Positions 1-9,276 are shown, numbered from the stretch's first letter. The stretch is 14,669 nucleotides of DNA from Daldinia sp. FL1419 (GCA_025201765.1 MU623710.1:1-14669); one strand, 5' to 3'. Made by a program: numbers and translations. The notes: generated from the sequence alone by a model not told the origin.

Positions 1-1229
1 TTAATAAAAATAAAATATTAATCTTTTTTAATAATTAATATATAAATTATTTTAATATTAAATATAATATTTTAAAATATATTTTTAATATATTTATTTA
101 GAATAAAAATAAAATCTTATTTTAAATTATTAAGTAAGAAGAAATTATTAATATGATATTAGAAGGTTTAATTAAATAAATAGGTTATAATTATAAATAA
201 TTTATTATTATTATTTAAATTAATTTATAAATTAATTTCTTCATTTTTTGGTTAATTAATTTCTAAATTTATATTTATAAATCCTTTATAATTAATTAAG
301 AATATTAAATAATTTTTTTAAAAGAACTTCTTCTAATTTTCCAATCTTTTCTAACTTTTTTATATTTATATTCTAGGTATATAATAGATTAATATCTTTT
401 CTTTTTATATACCCAATAACAACACTTTTATATTTTTAAAGGTTATTTAAAATTATATTTATTATTTTTATTGTTATAATAATATTTATATTTAATATAA
501 AATATATTATTTTTATAATTATTATTTTTTTTAATTAAAATTTATTTTATTTTTTTTATTAAATTATCATTTTTAATTAATATTTAAAATTTATTAATTA
601 ATTCTTTAATTTAGGTTATTAATTTAAAAAAATTAAATTAAAATTTAGGTAATAATTAGCAAGTATATTAAATTATTATTATAAATTGCTATTTTTTTTA
701 AATTTTGGATTGAATGTTTTTTAATATAGTAATAATTTATTAATAAAATTTTTAAAAATTTAAATATCATTTTTTTTTTAGCTTTGTTTTTTTATTTTAA
801 TATTTGAAAAAGTTATAACAATCTAGTTATGGTGGTATTAAATCTTATTTTATTTAATATTAAAATATTATTCTATAATTAGATATATATTTATAAAGTA
901 TTAATATTAAAGAACCTTATAAACAAAATATAATGTTATTTTTTTAAAAAGAATAGAAGAGAATAGGATATGGAATTATATTTATTATATCCTTTTTAAA
1001 TAATATATATTTTAAAAAAATTAAAATTTATTTTTAAAGATATTATATAATTTATTTATATAATTAAACTTTTTGTTTTAAATTTTCTTAAAATGGCTTA
1101 TTATAATAAATAAATATATTTTATTAGGTATTTATTAGGAAAGAATTTTATAAAAGGTTTAATAATAAATATTCTTAATTAGTATAAGGGTTTATTTAAG
1201 TAAGTTACTTATAAATTTAGATAATTATG

Positions 1230-1467
1230 TTGTTGGGTAGAAGGAATTGTAGTTTCTATTGGGTTAATTTCTTATATTTAATTGTGGAAATGGTTTTGGA
1301 GGTAGGAATAGATTAGTTGGTGGTAGTTTAAGGGATTTAAATCCATTTTTTGGAAGGGGAGGGAGTTGTTATTATTTTTATATAAGATTAATATTATAAT
1401 TAAGGTTATTTTTTGATATTAAGTAGAATGGAGGAAATCCTTGTGGAATAAAAGGGAGAGGAGGGAA
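1230..1467 (-). pseudogene. Proline-rich coding relic (minus strand)
   Basis: Reading the - strand from 1467 downward gives a peptide dense in proline, including FPPLPFIPQGFPPFY and, further on, LPPLPKNGF and LFLPPKPFPQLN. It is interrupted by a few TAA codons of the kind made by G-to-A change on the - strand. Proline codons (CCN) survive there because that strand kept its C. The clustering of Pro and Phe is more than base composition alone would suggest, but no domain is recognised. Position downstream of the 2060-2380 trace on the same strand would fit a gag-like region of a decayed retroelement. This is inference only. Confidence 0.3.
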
Positions 1468-1530
1468 TATAATATATATTGGTTATTAATTATTTTAATT
1501 TTTTTATTAAGATAATAAATATTAAATATT

Positions 1531-1620
1531 TAATATTTTTTATTAATTAATTAAATATTAAAAAATTAATATTTTTTATTAATTAAATAAATATTAATAA
1601 TTTAATATTTATTATTAAAG
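1531..1620. repeat. 36-bp AT-rich tandem repeat, about 2.5 copies
   Basis: The 20-mer TAATATTTTTTATTAATTAA occurs at 1531 and again at 1567. The sequence that follows each copy is also similar, giving a 36-bp unit and a partial third copy near 1603. The period is a multiple of three, so it could be a decayed repeat of 12 codons, but in such AT-rich DNA simple slippage is equally likely. Confidence 0.5.
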
Positions 1621-2059
1621 GGGTAAATATTATTAAATTAATATCCTTTATTAGTTTTAATTAATATATAATGTATTAAGATAGGGTAAAAAAGGTTATT
1701 ATTATAATTAATATTGTAAGAGAAGAGTAGGTTATCTTCTATAGGAAGTACTTAATGCATATTATGATTAAATAATAAGTATATTAAAAAAAATAATGTT
1801 AAGATTAGGGATATAACTTAAATATAAAATTTAATTTATAGATATTATTGGGTTAAAGATTTTTAATTATTATTATATTGGTATTCTTAAACCTATAGAA
1901 TGAGTAAAATTAAGGTAAATTATTTTTTTATTAATTTTATAAATTAAGATTCTCTATATTATTATTATTAGCCCCTTTAATCTAACTTTTTTAAATTCTT
2001 TGTGATTTTATAGGGATAATTTATTTTTAGTTAAAAGAAATTTGAAGGTTATAGAGAAA

Positions 2060-2380
2060 TTAATGTTATTCTTTTCCATGTATATACCTCTTTTTATTAG
2101 TATTATCTTTAATATTAATTAAATTTGTTTTAATAAAATTATAAAATTTATATTTAAAAAAACTTTAAAATATTCTTTAAATTTGTCTAATGTTTCATTA
2201 ATTATCTGAGTGTAAGTTTAATTTCGATTAGTTTCTTCCCAATTAATTAAAGTACATAATATTTAAGTTATTTTTTGTTATATTATAGCATTTTTAAGAT
2301 TTATTGTTTTGGATTTTATTAAATTATAGTTAAATTATTGTATTAATATAGGTTATTTAAAAATATATTTAAATAATCTT
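2060..2380 (-). pseudogene. Decayed coding segment (minus strand), family unknown
   Basis: One minus-strand frame reads through this segment with only scattered TAA stops and shows ordinary-looking peptide pieces, such as TLINWEETNRN followed by a stop, then TYTQIINETLDKFKEYF. Charged residues and a tryptophan survive, which is unlike random AT-rich translation. The stops fit CAA- or TGG-type codons changed by C-to-T/G-to-A decay. There is no intact start or end and no recognised motif. It may belong to a retroelement gag region, because a Pro-rich trace follows on the same strand, but that is not shown. Confidence 0.3.
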
Positions 2381-2851
2381 CTTAATTCATCTATATTTTC
2401 CTAATTAAAAAAGACCTTATTATTAAAAGATTAGCCTCAAGCCAAATTTTTTGGTTACTTTTTTTATGATATTGTAAGGTAAGAAAGTAATAAATCCTAA
2501 TTATAATAAAATAATAGGAATTTGGGAAAAGGTTTTTATAATGGTGTAGAGTAGTGATGATTTATTATAAGAAAGTGGTTTGGTGAAAGATGAGGTACTG
2601 TTATTGCTTATATTATTATAATAAAATCTTCCAAATTATTATAACAATAACTCTTCCTTATTAATTTATATTATTATATTTAAGTAATATTAATTAATAT
2701 TAAGTTAAATGTATATATAAGAAAAATAATAATAAAAATAAATAATAAGTAAAATAATGCAGTAAGATTTATATATTTATAAGTCTTAAAGAGGAAAATT
2801 ATTTACTCTGAGCTTAACGGGTTTAAAATCCTTATATATACAATATGCTAA

Positions 2852-3012
2852 TTATGTAATACCTCTTTTGTTTACTACAGGGGTCTACAATGCCTGGTAG
2901 CATATAACCATCAATAACTAAGTCACCCCAATTACATAAGTTTTTTTTTAAGCAAGGGGTTTTTACTTAAAGCTATAATTTAATTACATAATTAAATAAT
3001 GTAATTACGTAA
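2852..3012. promoter_or_regulatory. Cluster of four TTAYRTAA-type palindromic sites
   Basis: TTATGTAA (2852-2859), TTACATAA (2932-2939 and 2984-2991) and TTACGTAA (3005-3012) lie within 161 bp. The last sits in a perfect 12-bp palindrome AATTACGTAATT. TTACGTAA-like octamers are known targets of bZIP factors of the Yap/C-EBP type. Binding here is inference, and AT-rich DNA favours such words by chance. Confidence 0.3.
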
Positions 3013-3079
3013 TTGAAGTTGCAAGACCTTATTAGCCTCCATAGAGCCAACCCTTCTAAGGTTTCCACAGGCTTGTTAG

Positions 3080-3432
3080 AACATAAATAAGCCTTCAGGA
3101 ATTGTTTTCTTATCTGATCAGCTCAAGCTCTCAAGCATAGAATCGTCAGTTTTCGATAGAGATTTGTACGATGAAGTGCAGGGCATATCCTGCAGGAGCT
3201 ATTAGAGCTCCTGTTCAATTAGAGCTCCTGTTCAACATAAATAAACCTCCAAAAGTTATTTTCCTGTCTGATCAGCTCAAGTTCTCAAGGATAGAATCGT
3301 CAATTTTTAAAACCAGAGAATTTCGTACGATAAAAGTGTAGGGTTAAGGCATATCTATTAAAGCTTCAATTCAACATAAATAAGTTGTTTTCCTATCTGA
3401 TCAGCTTAAATTCTTACTAATGAAAAAGATGC
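3080..3432. repeat. Degenerate tandem repeat, units of about 154, 139 and 60 bp
   Basis: Three units each begin AACATAAATAA, at 3080, 3234 and 3373. Each goes on to a conserved TCTGATCAGCT(C/T)AA block. The first two then share an AGAATCGTCA block, a (T/C)GTACGAT block and a GGCATATC block. The third unit breaks off after the TGATCAG block. Divergence between units includes indels and transversions as well as transitions, so they are older than, or escaped, the RIP seen around them. No coding frame runs through. Function is unknown. Confidence 0.8.
3201..3234. repeat. Perfect 17-bp tandem duplication
   Basis: ATTAGAGCTCCTGTTCA occurs twice back to back with no mismatch, at the end of the first large repeat unit. 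It contains the palindrome GAGCTC. The perfection implies a recent duplication relative to the larger units. It explains most of the length difference between the first (154 bp) and second (139 bp) units. Confidence 0.9.
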
Positions 3433-3487
3433 ACCCAATCATAAATGTTTTCTTCAACTTTAAATTTTTAATGTATTTTTTTACCCC

Positions 3488-3565
3488 TTATCAACTTATC
3501 AACTGCCTTATCAGCTCTTATCAGCTCTTATCAATTATTATCAATTACTTATCAATTTCTTATCA
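3488..3565. promoter_or_regulatory. Array of eight TTATCA (GATA-factor type) motifs
   Basis: TTATCA starts at 3488, 3496, 3508, 3518, 3528, 3538, 3549 and 3560, giving spacings of 8, 12, 10, 10, 10, 11 and 11 bp. Its reverse complement TGATAA matches the fungal GATA-factor consensus HGATAR, the target of AreA/Nit2-, SreA- and WC-type regulators. The near-helical spacing puts most sites on one face of the DNA. The array may instead be a degenerate minisatellite of about 10 bp. It lies 34 bp from the LTR-element insertion point; the nearest intact gene now is the HNH gene beyond the element. Confidence 0.5.
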
Positions 3566-3598
3566 ATTTCACATAATAATTTATTGGAAAATTTCAAT

Positions 3599-3603
3599 AT
3601 AAT
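3599..3603. repeat. Target site duplication, left copy (ATAAT)
   Basis: ATAAT directly precedes the TG of the 5' LTR and is repeated exactly after the 3' LTR at 9005-9009. Five base pairs is the usual duplication made by Ty1/Copia integrases. In AT-rich DNA a 5-bp match could be chance, but it falls precisely at the LTR ends. Confidence 0.85.
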
Positions 3604-3755
3604 TGTTGGATTAATAAGCCTAAAAATAACATGGAAAAATTCTCTCCCTTACAACAATTCCATAAAAAACCTCACCACTCTATTCTAAAATTCTAACAAT
3701 AATAATAATAACTTGAATTCTACAATTATAATTTTTCTTTATATATTATATAACA
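3604..3755 (+). repeat. 5' LTR (152 bp)
   Basis: It begins TGTTGGATTAATAAGCC and ends TATATAACA, the TG...CA ends of an LTR with the TGTTGG start common in Copia elements. Aligned by eye to the 3' LTR it differs at 20 positions, all transitions, plus one 1-bp indel. At 17 sites the 3' copy has the A/T form, and at three sites near the end this 5' copy does (A against G). It is therefore the less mutated copy. Confidence 0.93.
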
Positions 3756-6520
3756 ATTAAAAATTTCAATTACATCCCAATACAAATATATAATTAATAT
3801 CAACCTAACCGTACCGCATAAATACACATTCAATACAACTTCAACTACATCCAATTAAACAATATCATCCAAAAACACCGCAAAAAAAAAAACTAATTAC
3901 TTATATCCAACAATTAGAAAATATAAAATTAAGCCTTTATAGCTCTAACCTACAACCTAAACATATGAGATTGACTAAATCCAAAAAACACCAATCCAAC
4001 AAGAAGACCTCTATTCCCTCTAACCTCTTAACCAACACAACCAAATATTAAAAATTACAAAACCAACTCTAAAAATTCAAACAATCCATCTACCTCTAAA
4101 AAAAATAAACAAAATAACGCAACAAATATGCCCAATAATTATACTATAAATACTCGCCCTTATAATATAGGCTAACTTACACCAATTAAAAAGCTTCATT
4201 ATAATAAAAATATATAAATATACATATAAACCATAATTCTATATAATATTAAATATAATAAATTAACCCAACTCTTAAACTACATAATAAAAACCATATT
4301 AAAATTCTACCAAACATTAATTTTACTCTTAACCCAAAACATTCAAAAGAAATACATTACTCTTAAAAAAATTTTTAATATTAATTCCAATAAATATAAA
4401 ATAAAAAAACATTATAAAAAAATAATAACACCACTTTCAAAATAACTTAAAAACTAAGAAAAATAAATTACCTTTTAAAAAATAACTATATTATATAAAT
4501 TAAATAAAAAGTTTATTACTATTATTAATCTATAAAAATAATTCCTAACTACCCTGCAAACAATAATACCAATGTTCCAAAAATGGACATCCATTTAAAT
4601 AATAATATATTAAAAAAAAATTAATAATAAAACATTAATCTTTAAAAATATTATTTACTTTTTTAAAAATTATATCTATATTATAAATATAAATTAAAAA
4701 AGAAAAAGAAAGATTTATAAAAATGCTTTTACTACTTACCATAAAAACAACAATACTAACAATTTTGATAAAAAAGAAAATCTTTATAAAAGAAGATTAA
4801 TTAAATAAAATAAATAACCAAATAAACATTAAAATAACTTGAATAAATAAAAAAAAAATAATACAAATGTTAACTAATATCTACATCCACTAACATACCA
4901 ATATAAGCACAATAAATATAAAATTTACTTAAACTTTTATAAACTTGAAAAATATTTTTATATTATTAAATCAAAACATCCTAAATATTTTAAAGCTAAC
5001 ATACAATTTGATATATTTATATAAGAGAAAATTAAGTGTAACCCCAAACTAACAGCAAAAATAAAAGTTTTTAATAGTTTTAAAAAAAAAATAAAAATAA
5101 TGTAATTAATTAAGAAAATAAAAATTAATTATTAAAATAAATAATAACCTTAAAATTAAGAATAATATTTGTAACAAATATCATAAGCGTTGTTTATAAT
5201 ATAAATTATTATTTCTTAAAAAATTTAATTATATTAGATTTAAAAACTATAATATACATTTTTAATTAAATATTAAAATTTATTAATTATAAAAAAATTT
5301 TTCTAAGAAAATATATTATTATTAAAAATAATAAGGTCTAAATATTAAATTATAGATATATTGATATTAAAATTAAATATATTAATAATATTATAAAAAT
5401 TAAGTTTTTAGATATAGTGTACTATTTAAACTTCGCCTATAATCTTATATTTTTATAAGTTTTTAGAAGGTAAGGATATTGGTGGGATAATTATTAAAAA
5501 TATATTTATTTAAGGTTTTAAAATAATAAAATTATAATTGAATTTATTAATTATTTTAATTAATTTATATTTAAAAATATCATTTTTAAAATATTTAAAT
5601 TAATATTTTATATATAATATAATAAGTTTAATTAAAAAAGGTAAATATTAATAATAAATATATTTAAATAATATTTAAAATTAGGATATTTAGGCCTATA
5701 AATTTTGGAAAACCTCATTAAAATAAATATTAAAATCCAAATTAAAGAAATTAAAATAATTAATTATAAGATATGTATTATTATTAAAATTAAACACTAA
5801 ATAAGTTAAATATTTAAATATATTAATAAAATTTTAAAAGTAAAATTAATTCTTAATTTTTATAATATTAAAAAATTAAATAATAACTTTATAAACCTAT
5901 TATTAATTACAAATTAATGGACCAATATAATATTCAATTACTATTTTACAAACCAAACAATAACATTAATTATTAAAACTTTAAAAGACTTTATTAATAT
6001 TTTAAAGATTTAATACAACATTACTCTAAAAATTTAGGAATTTAATTAAAAAATTATTAAAAAAAAGCTAGCAATTTGTATATATTTAGAAAATTTATAT
6101 ATAAAAATTAAGCCTTTAATAATTTATATATAAATTTAAAATAGTATTACTAAATGTTTAAAGGGTATAATTAAAGATAAAACAAAAGTCATAAAAATAT
6201 ATTTAAAATTATTTTACTTTTTATAATTTAAAATTTATAAAGTAGTAGTGTATTTATATAATTAAATATTATAATATAAAATAAATTAATAAATATTATA
6301 TAATTAATTTCATATATATATTAATATAAATAACAATTTTATGATTTATAACCAAAAACCTTAATAAAGTTATTTTTAGGTATATGGTTATAAGATTTAT
6401 ATTATAATAACAATAATATTTAAAAAATTAAATAAATTAAGAAAGCTTAATCCCAAAATATAAATAAATTTTTTAATAAATTATATATTTATAAATATAT
6501 ATAAAATTTAAAGCTTATAT
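3756..6520 (+). pseudogene. Decayed gag-protease-integrase part of the Copia element
   Basis: By position this part should encode gag, protease and most of integrase. No frame is open for any length. Between about 3760 and 4140 short pieces rich in Asn, Thr, Gln and Lys can be read on the + strand, as expected for gag after G loss, but no zinc knuckle or HHCC integrase motif could be recovered by eye. The base bias changes from G-depleted to C-depleted at about 5150-5300, with a mixed patch near 5690-6060. Confidence 0.55.
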
Positions 6521-6583
6521 ATTAATAAAGTAATAGAATTGAAGGATATTATATTTAAAGAAGATAAGATTTTTGATAATAAT
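6521..6583 (+). pseudogene. Copia integrase C-terminal motif relic
   Basis: The + frame from 6521 reads INKVIELKDIIFKEDKIFD. It matches the well-known Copia integrase C-terminal block in which a K-V-x-x-x-(R/K)-D-V-x-F-x-E core is followed by acidic and aromatic residues. This stretch lies in the part that kept G and lost C, which is why its Lys, Glu and Asp codons survive. It fixes both the orientation and the superfamily of the element. Confidence 0.75.
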
Positions 6584-7489
6584 CTCCAAAAATTATAAAA
6601 TAAATTTAAAAATAAATCAATATAACAACCTATTAAAATCTATCCAAAATTCCTAACCTAAAAAAAGAATAAACACATATAATAACATTTAAACAAATCT
6701 TTTAAAATAAACCAAAAATACAAATATACTAAATATAATTAATAAGCCAATAAAATTAAATAAATTATTAAATAAAAAAAAAAAACCTTTATTGTAAAAA
6801 CTAATCACCCTTATATAAAAATACATTTTTATCTATTATTTTCTCCAAATAATTTTTTATTAGCAGTTTTATTCATTATTTATACCAAAATATTAATAAT
6901 TCCTTATATCACTTTTAATAATAAATATTATATATTATAAAAAATAACATTTTATATTAACTCTTTAACAAATAAAATTAATATATATAAAAAATATATA
7001 ATTAACAAAACAAAAATGTTAAAACTCACCCATCAACCCCCTTAATATAATAAAAAAAATTCAAATAACTTCATTCAAACATTCCTAATAAAAATTAATA
7101 AATATAAGAAAATATATAGAAAAGACCTACCAAAACCTCCAAAACAACATTTGGATATCCAAAATCATCCATTATACAAAATATTCTAAAAAACCAAACA
7201 AATTCACTTTAAAAACCATACTAATATATATATTTAGGAAATTATATTACAATTAAACAACCAATATAAAAATAAACAAATATTTAAATATATATAGGTT
7301 TATATTTACAAAACCAACAAACACAATTTTCTCCAATAATATAAAGCACATTTAATAATAAGAGGAAATTAGTAAGTGATTAGTAATAAAGAAACCTACA
7401 CCTTTACACTCACTAAAAAGTTCTTTTGGATATTAATAACAATAATAATTAAATATAATTTTAAATTTATATAATATAATATAATAAAT

Positions 7490-7740
7490 ATATTTATAAA
7501 TATAAAATTTAAAAGAAATATATTTATACATATATCTTAAAGATATTAATAATTAGGAAAAATATTTCATATTATTAAAGCATTTTATAATCTTCAAAAA
7601 TCACCTCTTCTTTAACAACAAAAACTTTTACAAATTTTAAAAAAATTTAGTTTTACCTTAATATCTTAAAAGTCATATATATTTATTAAAAATAGAATCT
7701 TCTTTTTCATATATATAAACAATATTGTTATAACATATTA
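7490..7740 (+). pseudogene. Copia reverse transcriptase relic with YVDD eroded to YINN
   Basis: The + frame near 7500-7700 shows an LKEIYLYI piece, a WEKYF-like piece whose Trp is now a stop, and then LLKHFIIFKNHLFFNNK. These correspond to the Copia blocks around the L-x-E-E-(I/V)-Y-M motif and the L-Y-G-L-K-Q-x-P motif. About 50 codons later a shifted frame reads FFIYINNIVITY, the site of the catalytic Y-V-D-D box. Codons 7712-7723 (TAT ATA AAC AAT) now give Y-I-N-N. Each change from the expected residues is explained by one G-to-A. The catalytic aspartates are lost, so the enzyme is dead. Confidence 0.75.
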
Positions 7741-8350
7741 AAAAAAAATTAAATTAAAGGTTAAATCAATTATCTCCAAATTTAAAAAATAATATAAATT
7801 AATTAAAAATAATAAATTACAATAATTTCTTAAAATTAAAATAATTTAAAATTAAATATAACATTAAATTTAACTAAACTAATCTATTTATATTAATAAA
7901 ATTACTAACTTAATAAAAATAACTAAAAAAATCCTTAAAATATCTATAATAAAAGAAGAATTATTACCTTATATAAAAATGGCTTTACTTCAATTAATAC
8001 AACAATATTAACAAAAAATAAACTCAATCTTATATACCATAATAATCATTTAACCTAATATTACATTTACTTATTCAAAATTAATCCAATTCAACCTAAA
8101 TCCAAACCCAAAATATTATATAATAACCAACTAAATTATATAATATCTTCAACATACACAAAGATATACCCTAGAACTAAATGGAAACAATATCTTCAAA
8201 ATCACCAACAATACTTCATTTATTAATAATATAATTAATCAAAAAAATTTATAAATATATATAATAAAATTATTTAATAAAATAATTAATTAAAAAATTA
8301 ATAAATAAAATATAATTATTATTTTTATTATTAAAATTAAATTATTTACC

Positions 8351-8719
8351 CTAATTTAAATTACAAAAAAAGGATTTTACATATTACAATTAATTAAAGA
8401 TTTCGGAATTAAACTTAAAAATCAAATTATACTCTTATTATATAATAATAAATAAATAATTGAACTAATCACTAAAAATATTAAAAAATTTAAAATAAAA
8501 TTAAGATATATAAATATATATAATTACTAACTTAAATAAAAGATTTAAAAAGATTATATTAAAATTAACTACATTAATTTAAAAGATATAAACATAAACA
8601 AACTTACAAAAGTATTATTAAAGGAGAAGCATACCTGCTTCAGAAAACAAATAAATCTAATAAATATTTTAAATTATCTAAAAGCCAAAATATTCAAAAA
8701 TATGGATAAAATAATATAA
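8351..8719 (+). pseudogene. Copia RNase H C-terminal relic, end of pol
   Basis: One + frame runs from 8351 to a stop at 8717-8719 with several internal stops. It reads ITKKGFYILQLIKDFGIKL, a YNNK block at the place of the family's C-D-N-Q motif, ELITKN, then KLRYINIYNY where Copia elements have a K-x-R-H-(V/I)-D-I-x-x-H core. It closes with KINYINLKDINI and LTKVLLKEKHTCFRKQ, matching the family's A-D-x-L-T-K-x-L end. The last stop lies 134 bp before the 3' LTR, normal spacing for the end of pol. Most differences from the family are G-to-A in type. Confidence 0.8.
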
Positions 8720-8853
8720 CAAAAATAAAAAATAAATAAAAAAACTATTAAAAAAATATAATCAAAAAAATACACCAACTTAAAAATATAAAAAGATTGC
8801 ATTTTTAATATTATATGCTCTAAATTCACTTATTAGCTTCATCTAAAAAGATA

Positions 8854-9004
8854 TATTAAATTAATAAACCTAAAAATAATATAAAAAAATTCTTTCCCTT
8901 ATAATAATTCCAAAAAAACCTCACTACTTTATTCTAAAATTCTAATAATAATAATAATAACTTAAATTTTATAATTATAATTTTTCTTTATGTATTATGT
9001 GATA
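8854..9004 (+). repeat. 3' LTR (151 bp)
   Basis: It is the second copy of the 3604-3755 LTR, beginning TATTAAATTAATAAACC and ending GTGATA. The terminal TG has become TA and the terminal CA has become TA, both by transitions. The two LTRs were identical at insertion, so all 20 substitutions arose afterwards, and none is a transversion. Confidence 0.93.
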
Positions 9005-9009
9005 ATAAT
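9005..9009. repeat. Target site duplication, right copy (ATAAT)
   Basis: Exact copy of 3599-3603 directly after the 3' LTR. Removing the element and one copy joins ...TTTCAATATAAT to ATACTGGATTTTG... at the presumed empty site. Confidence 0.85.
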
Positions 9010-9275
9010 ATACTGGATTTTGTCTTGGATAACAAAAATCATAACATTTTTAAAATATATACATATAATAACTATAATTTCTTAATTTTTTTCGATTACA
9101 AATATTTTTCTTATTATATTTCAAAATTTTTTACATCTAAAAAAATTAACATTAATACATGTTCCCTTATATTTACGCTATATATACAAAGCTGGGATTT
9201 TGCGCTTAATTATGCTTCGCTGGTACAAGAACCTGTTGGGGGCTGACTAAGCATTCACTTATAAAATTTTTTGCC
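9010..9275. other. Non-coding flank between the LTR element and the nuclease gene
   Basis: AT-rich at first, then close to normal composition from about 9150. A + frame of 73 codons (9025-9246) is open but is mostly Asn, Ile, Lys, Phe and Tyr with no recognisable feature, so I do not call it a gene. Nothing else is seen. Confidence 0.4.
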
Positions 9276-9276
9276 T

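Larger units (their letters stand above)
1..2760. other. AT-rich RIP-decayed desert, C-depleted on + strand
   Basis: No intact gene is visible. The stretch is almost pure A/T. Where GC survives it is mostly G on the + strand, for example the G-rich, nearly C-free run at about 1220-1470. That is the one-sided pattern left by C-to-T change on the + strand, as RIP does to repeats. Minus-strand frames at 2060-2380 and 1230-1467 retain coherent peptide stretches between stop codons, so this is probably the remains of one or more minus-strand elements. No LTR, terminal inverted repeat or target duplication was recognised, and the left part (1-1100) gave no identifiable domain. Confidence 0.6.
2760..3603. 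other. Low-decay non-coding island, left part
   Basis: Base composition rises to near normal with both G and C present, in contrast to the desert on the left and the element on the right. No gene is supported: frames are short, and the only Met-started frame (3420-3602) is low complexity and overlaps the TTATCA array. The patch holds TTAYRTAA-like sites, a degenerate tandem repeat and a GATA-motif array, each listed separately. It is contiguous in origin with 9010-11400, from which it was separated by insertion of the LTR element. Confidence 0.6.
3604..9004 (+). mobile_element. Complete, dead Ty1/Copia LTR retrotransposon (5.4 kb)
   Basis: The element is bounded by 152- and 151-bp direct LTRs and flanked by ATAAT. 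Length and short LTRs fit Copia. Eroded motifs in + strand order show integrase C-terminus (about 6521-6583), reverse transcriptase (about 7490-7740) and RNase H end (8351-8719). Integrase before RT is the Copia order and excludes Gypsy. Every frame is broken by many stops. G-to-A loss dominates at 3756-5150 and 6590-8850, while C-to-T loss dominates over much of 5200-6590, so both strands were mutated in blocks. A primer-binding site would start near 3757 but its expected TGG now reads TAA. A short purine run at 8846-8853 is all that remains of the polypurine tract. Confidence 0.93.

Noticed and set aside
2470..2620. Possible reverse-oriented solo copy of the Copia LTR
   Set aside because: A few G-rich words looked similar to the reverse complement of the LTR, but no continuous alignment could be made even allowing for C-to-T/G-to-A change.
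3080..3432. CRISPR array or other spaced-repeat locus
   Set aside because: Units are long, unequal and diverged with no regular spacers, and the intron and retrotransposon show a eukaryotic genome.
3420..3602. Open frame of 60 codons on the + strand
   Set aside because: It is low complexity, and its repeated Tyr-Gln-Leu pieces come from the TTATCA array. It has no domain, and it runs to within two bases of the LTR insertion point.
3604..9004. Gypsy-type classification of the LTR element
   Set aside because: The integrase C-terminal motif precedes the RT motif, and the RNase H end has the Copia pattern. In Gypsy elements integrase follows RNase H.
9025..9246. Open frame of 73 codons on the + strand
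   Set aside because: Mostly Asn/Ile/Lys/Phe/Tyr as expected from A/T-rich DNA, no recognisable motif, and it lies in the 3' flank of the opposing HNH gene.
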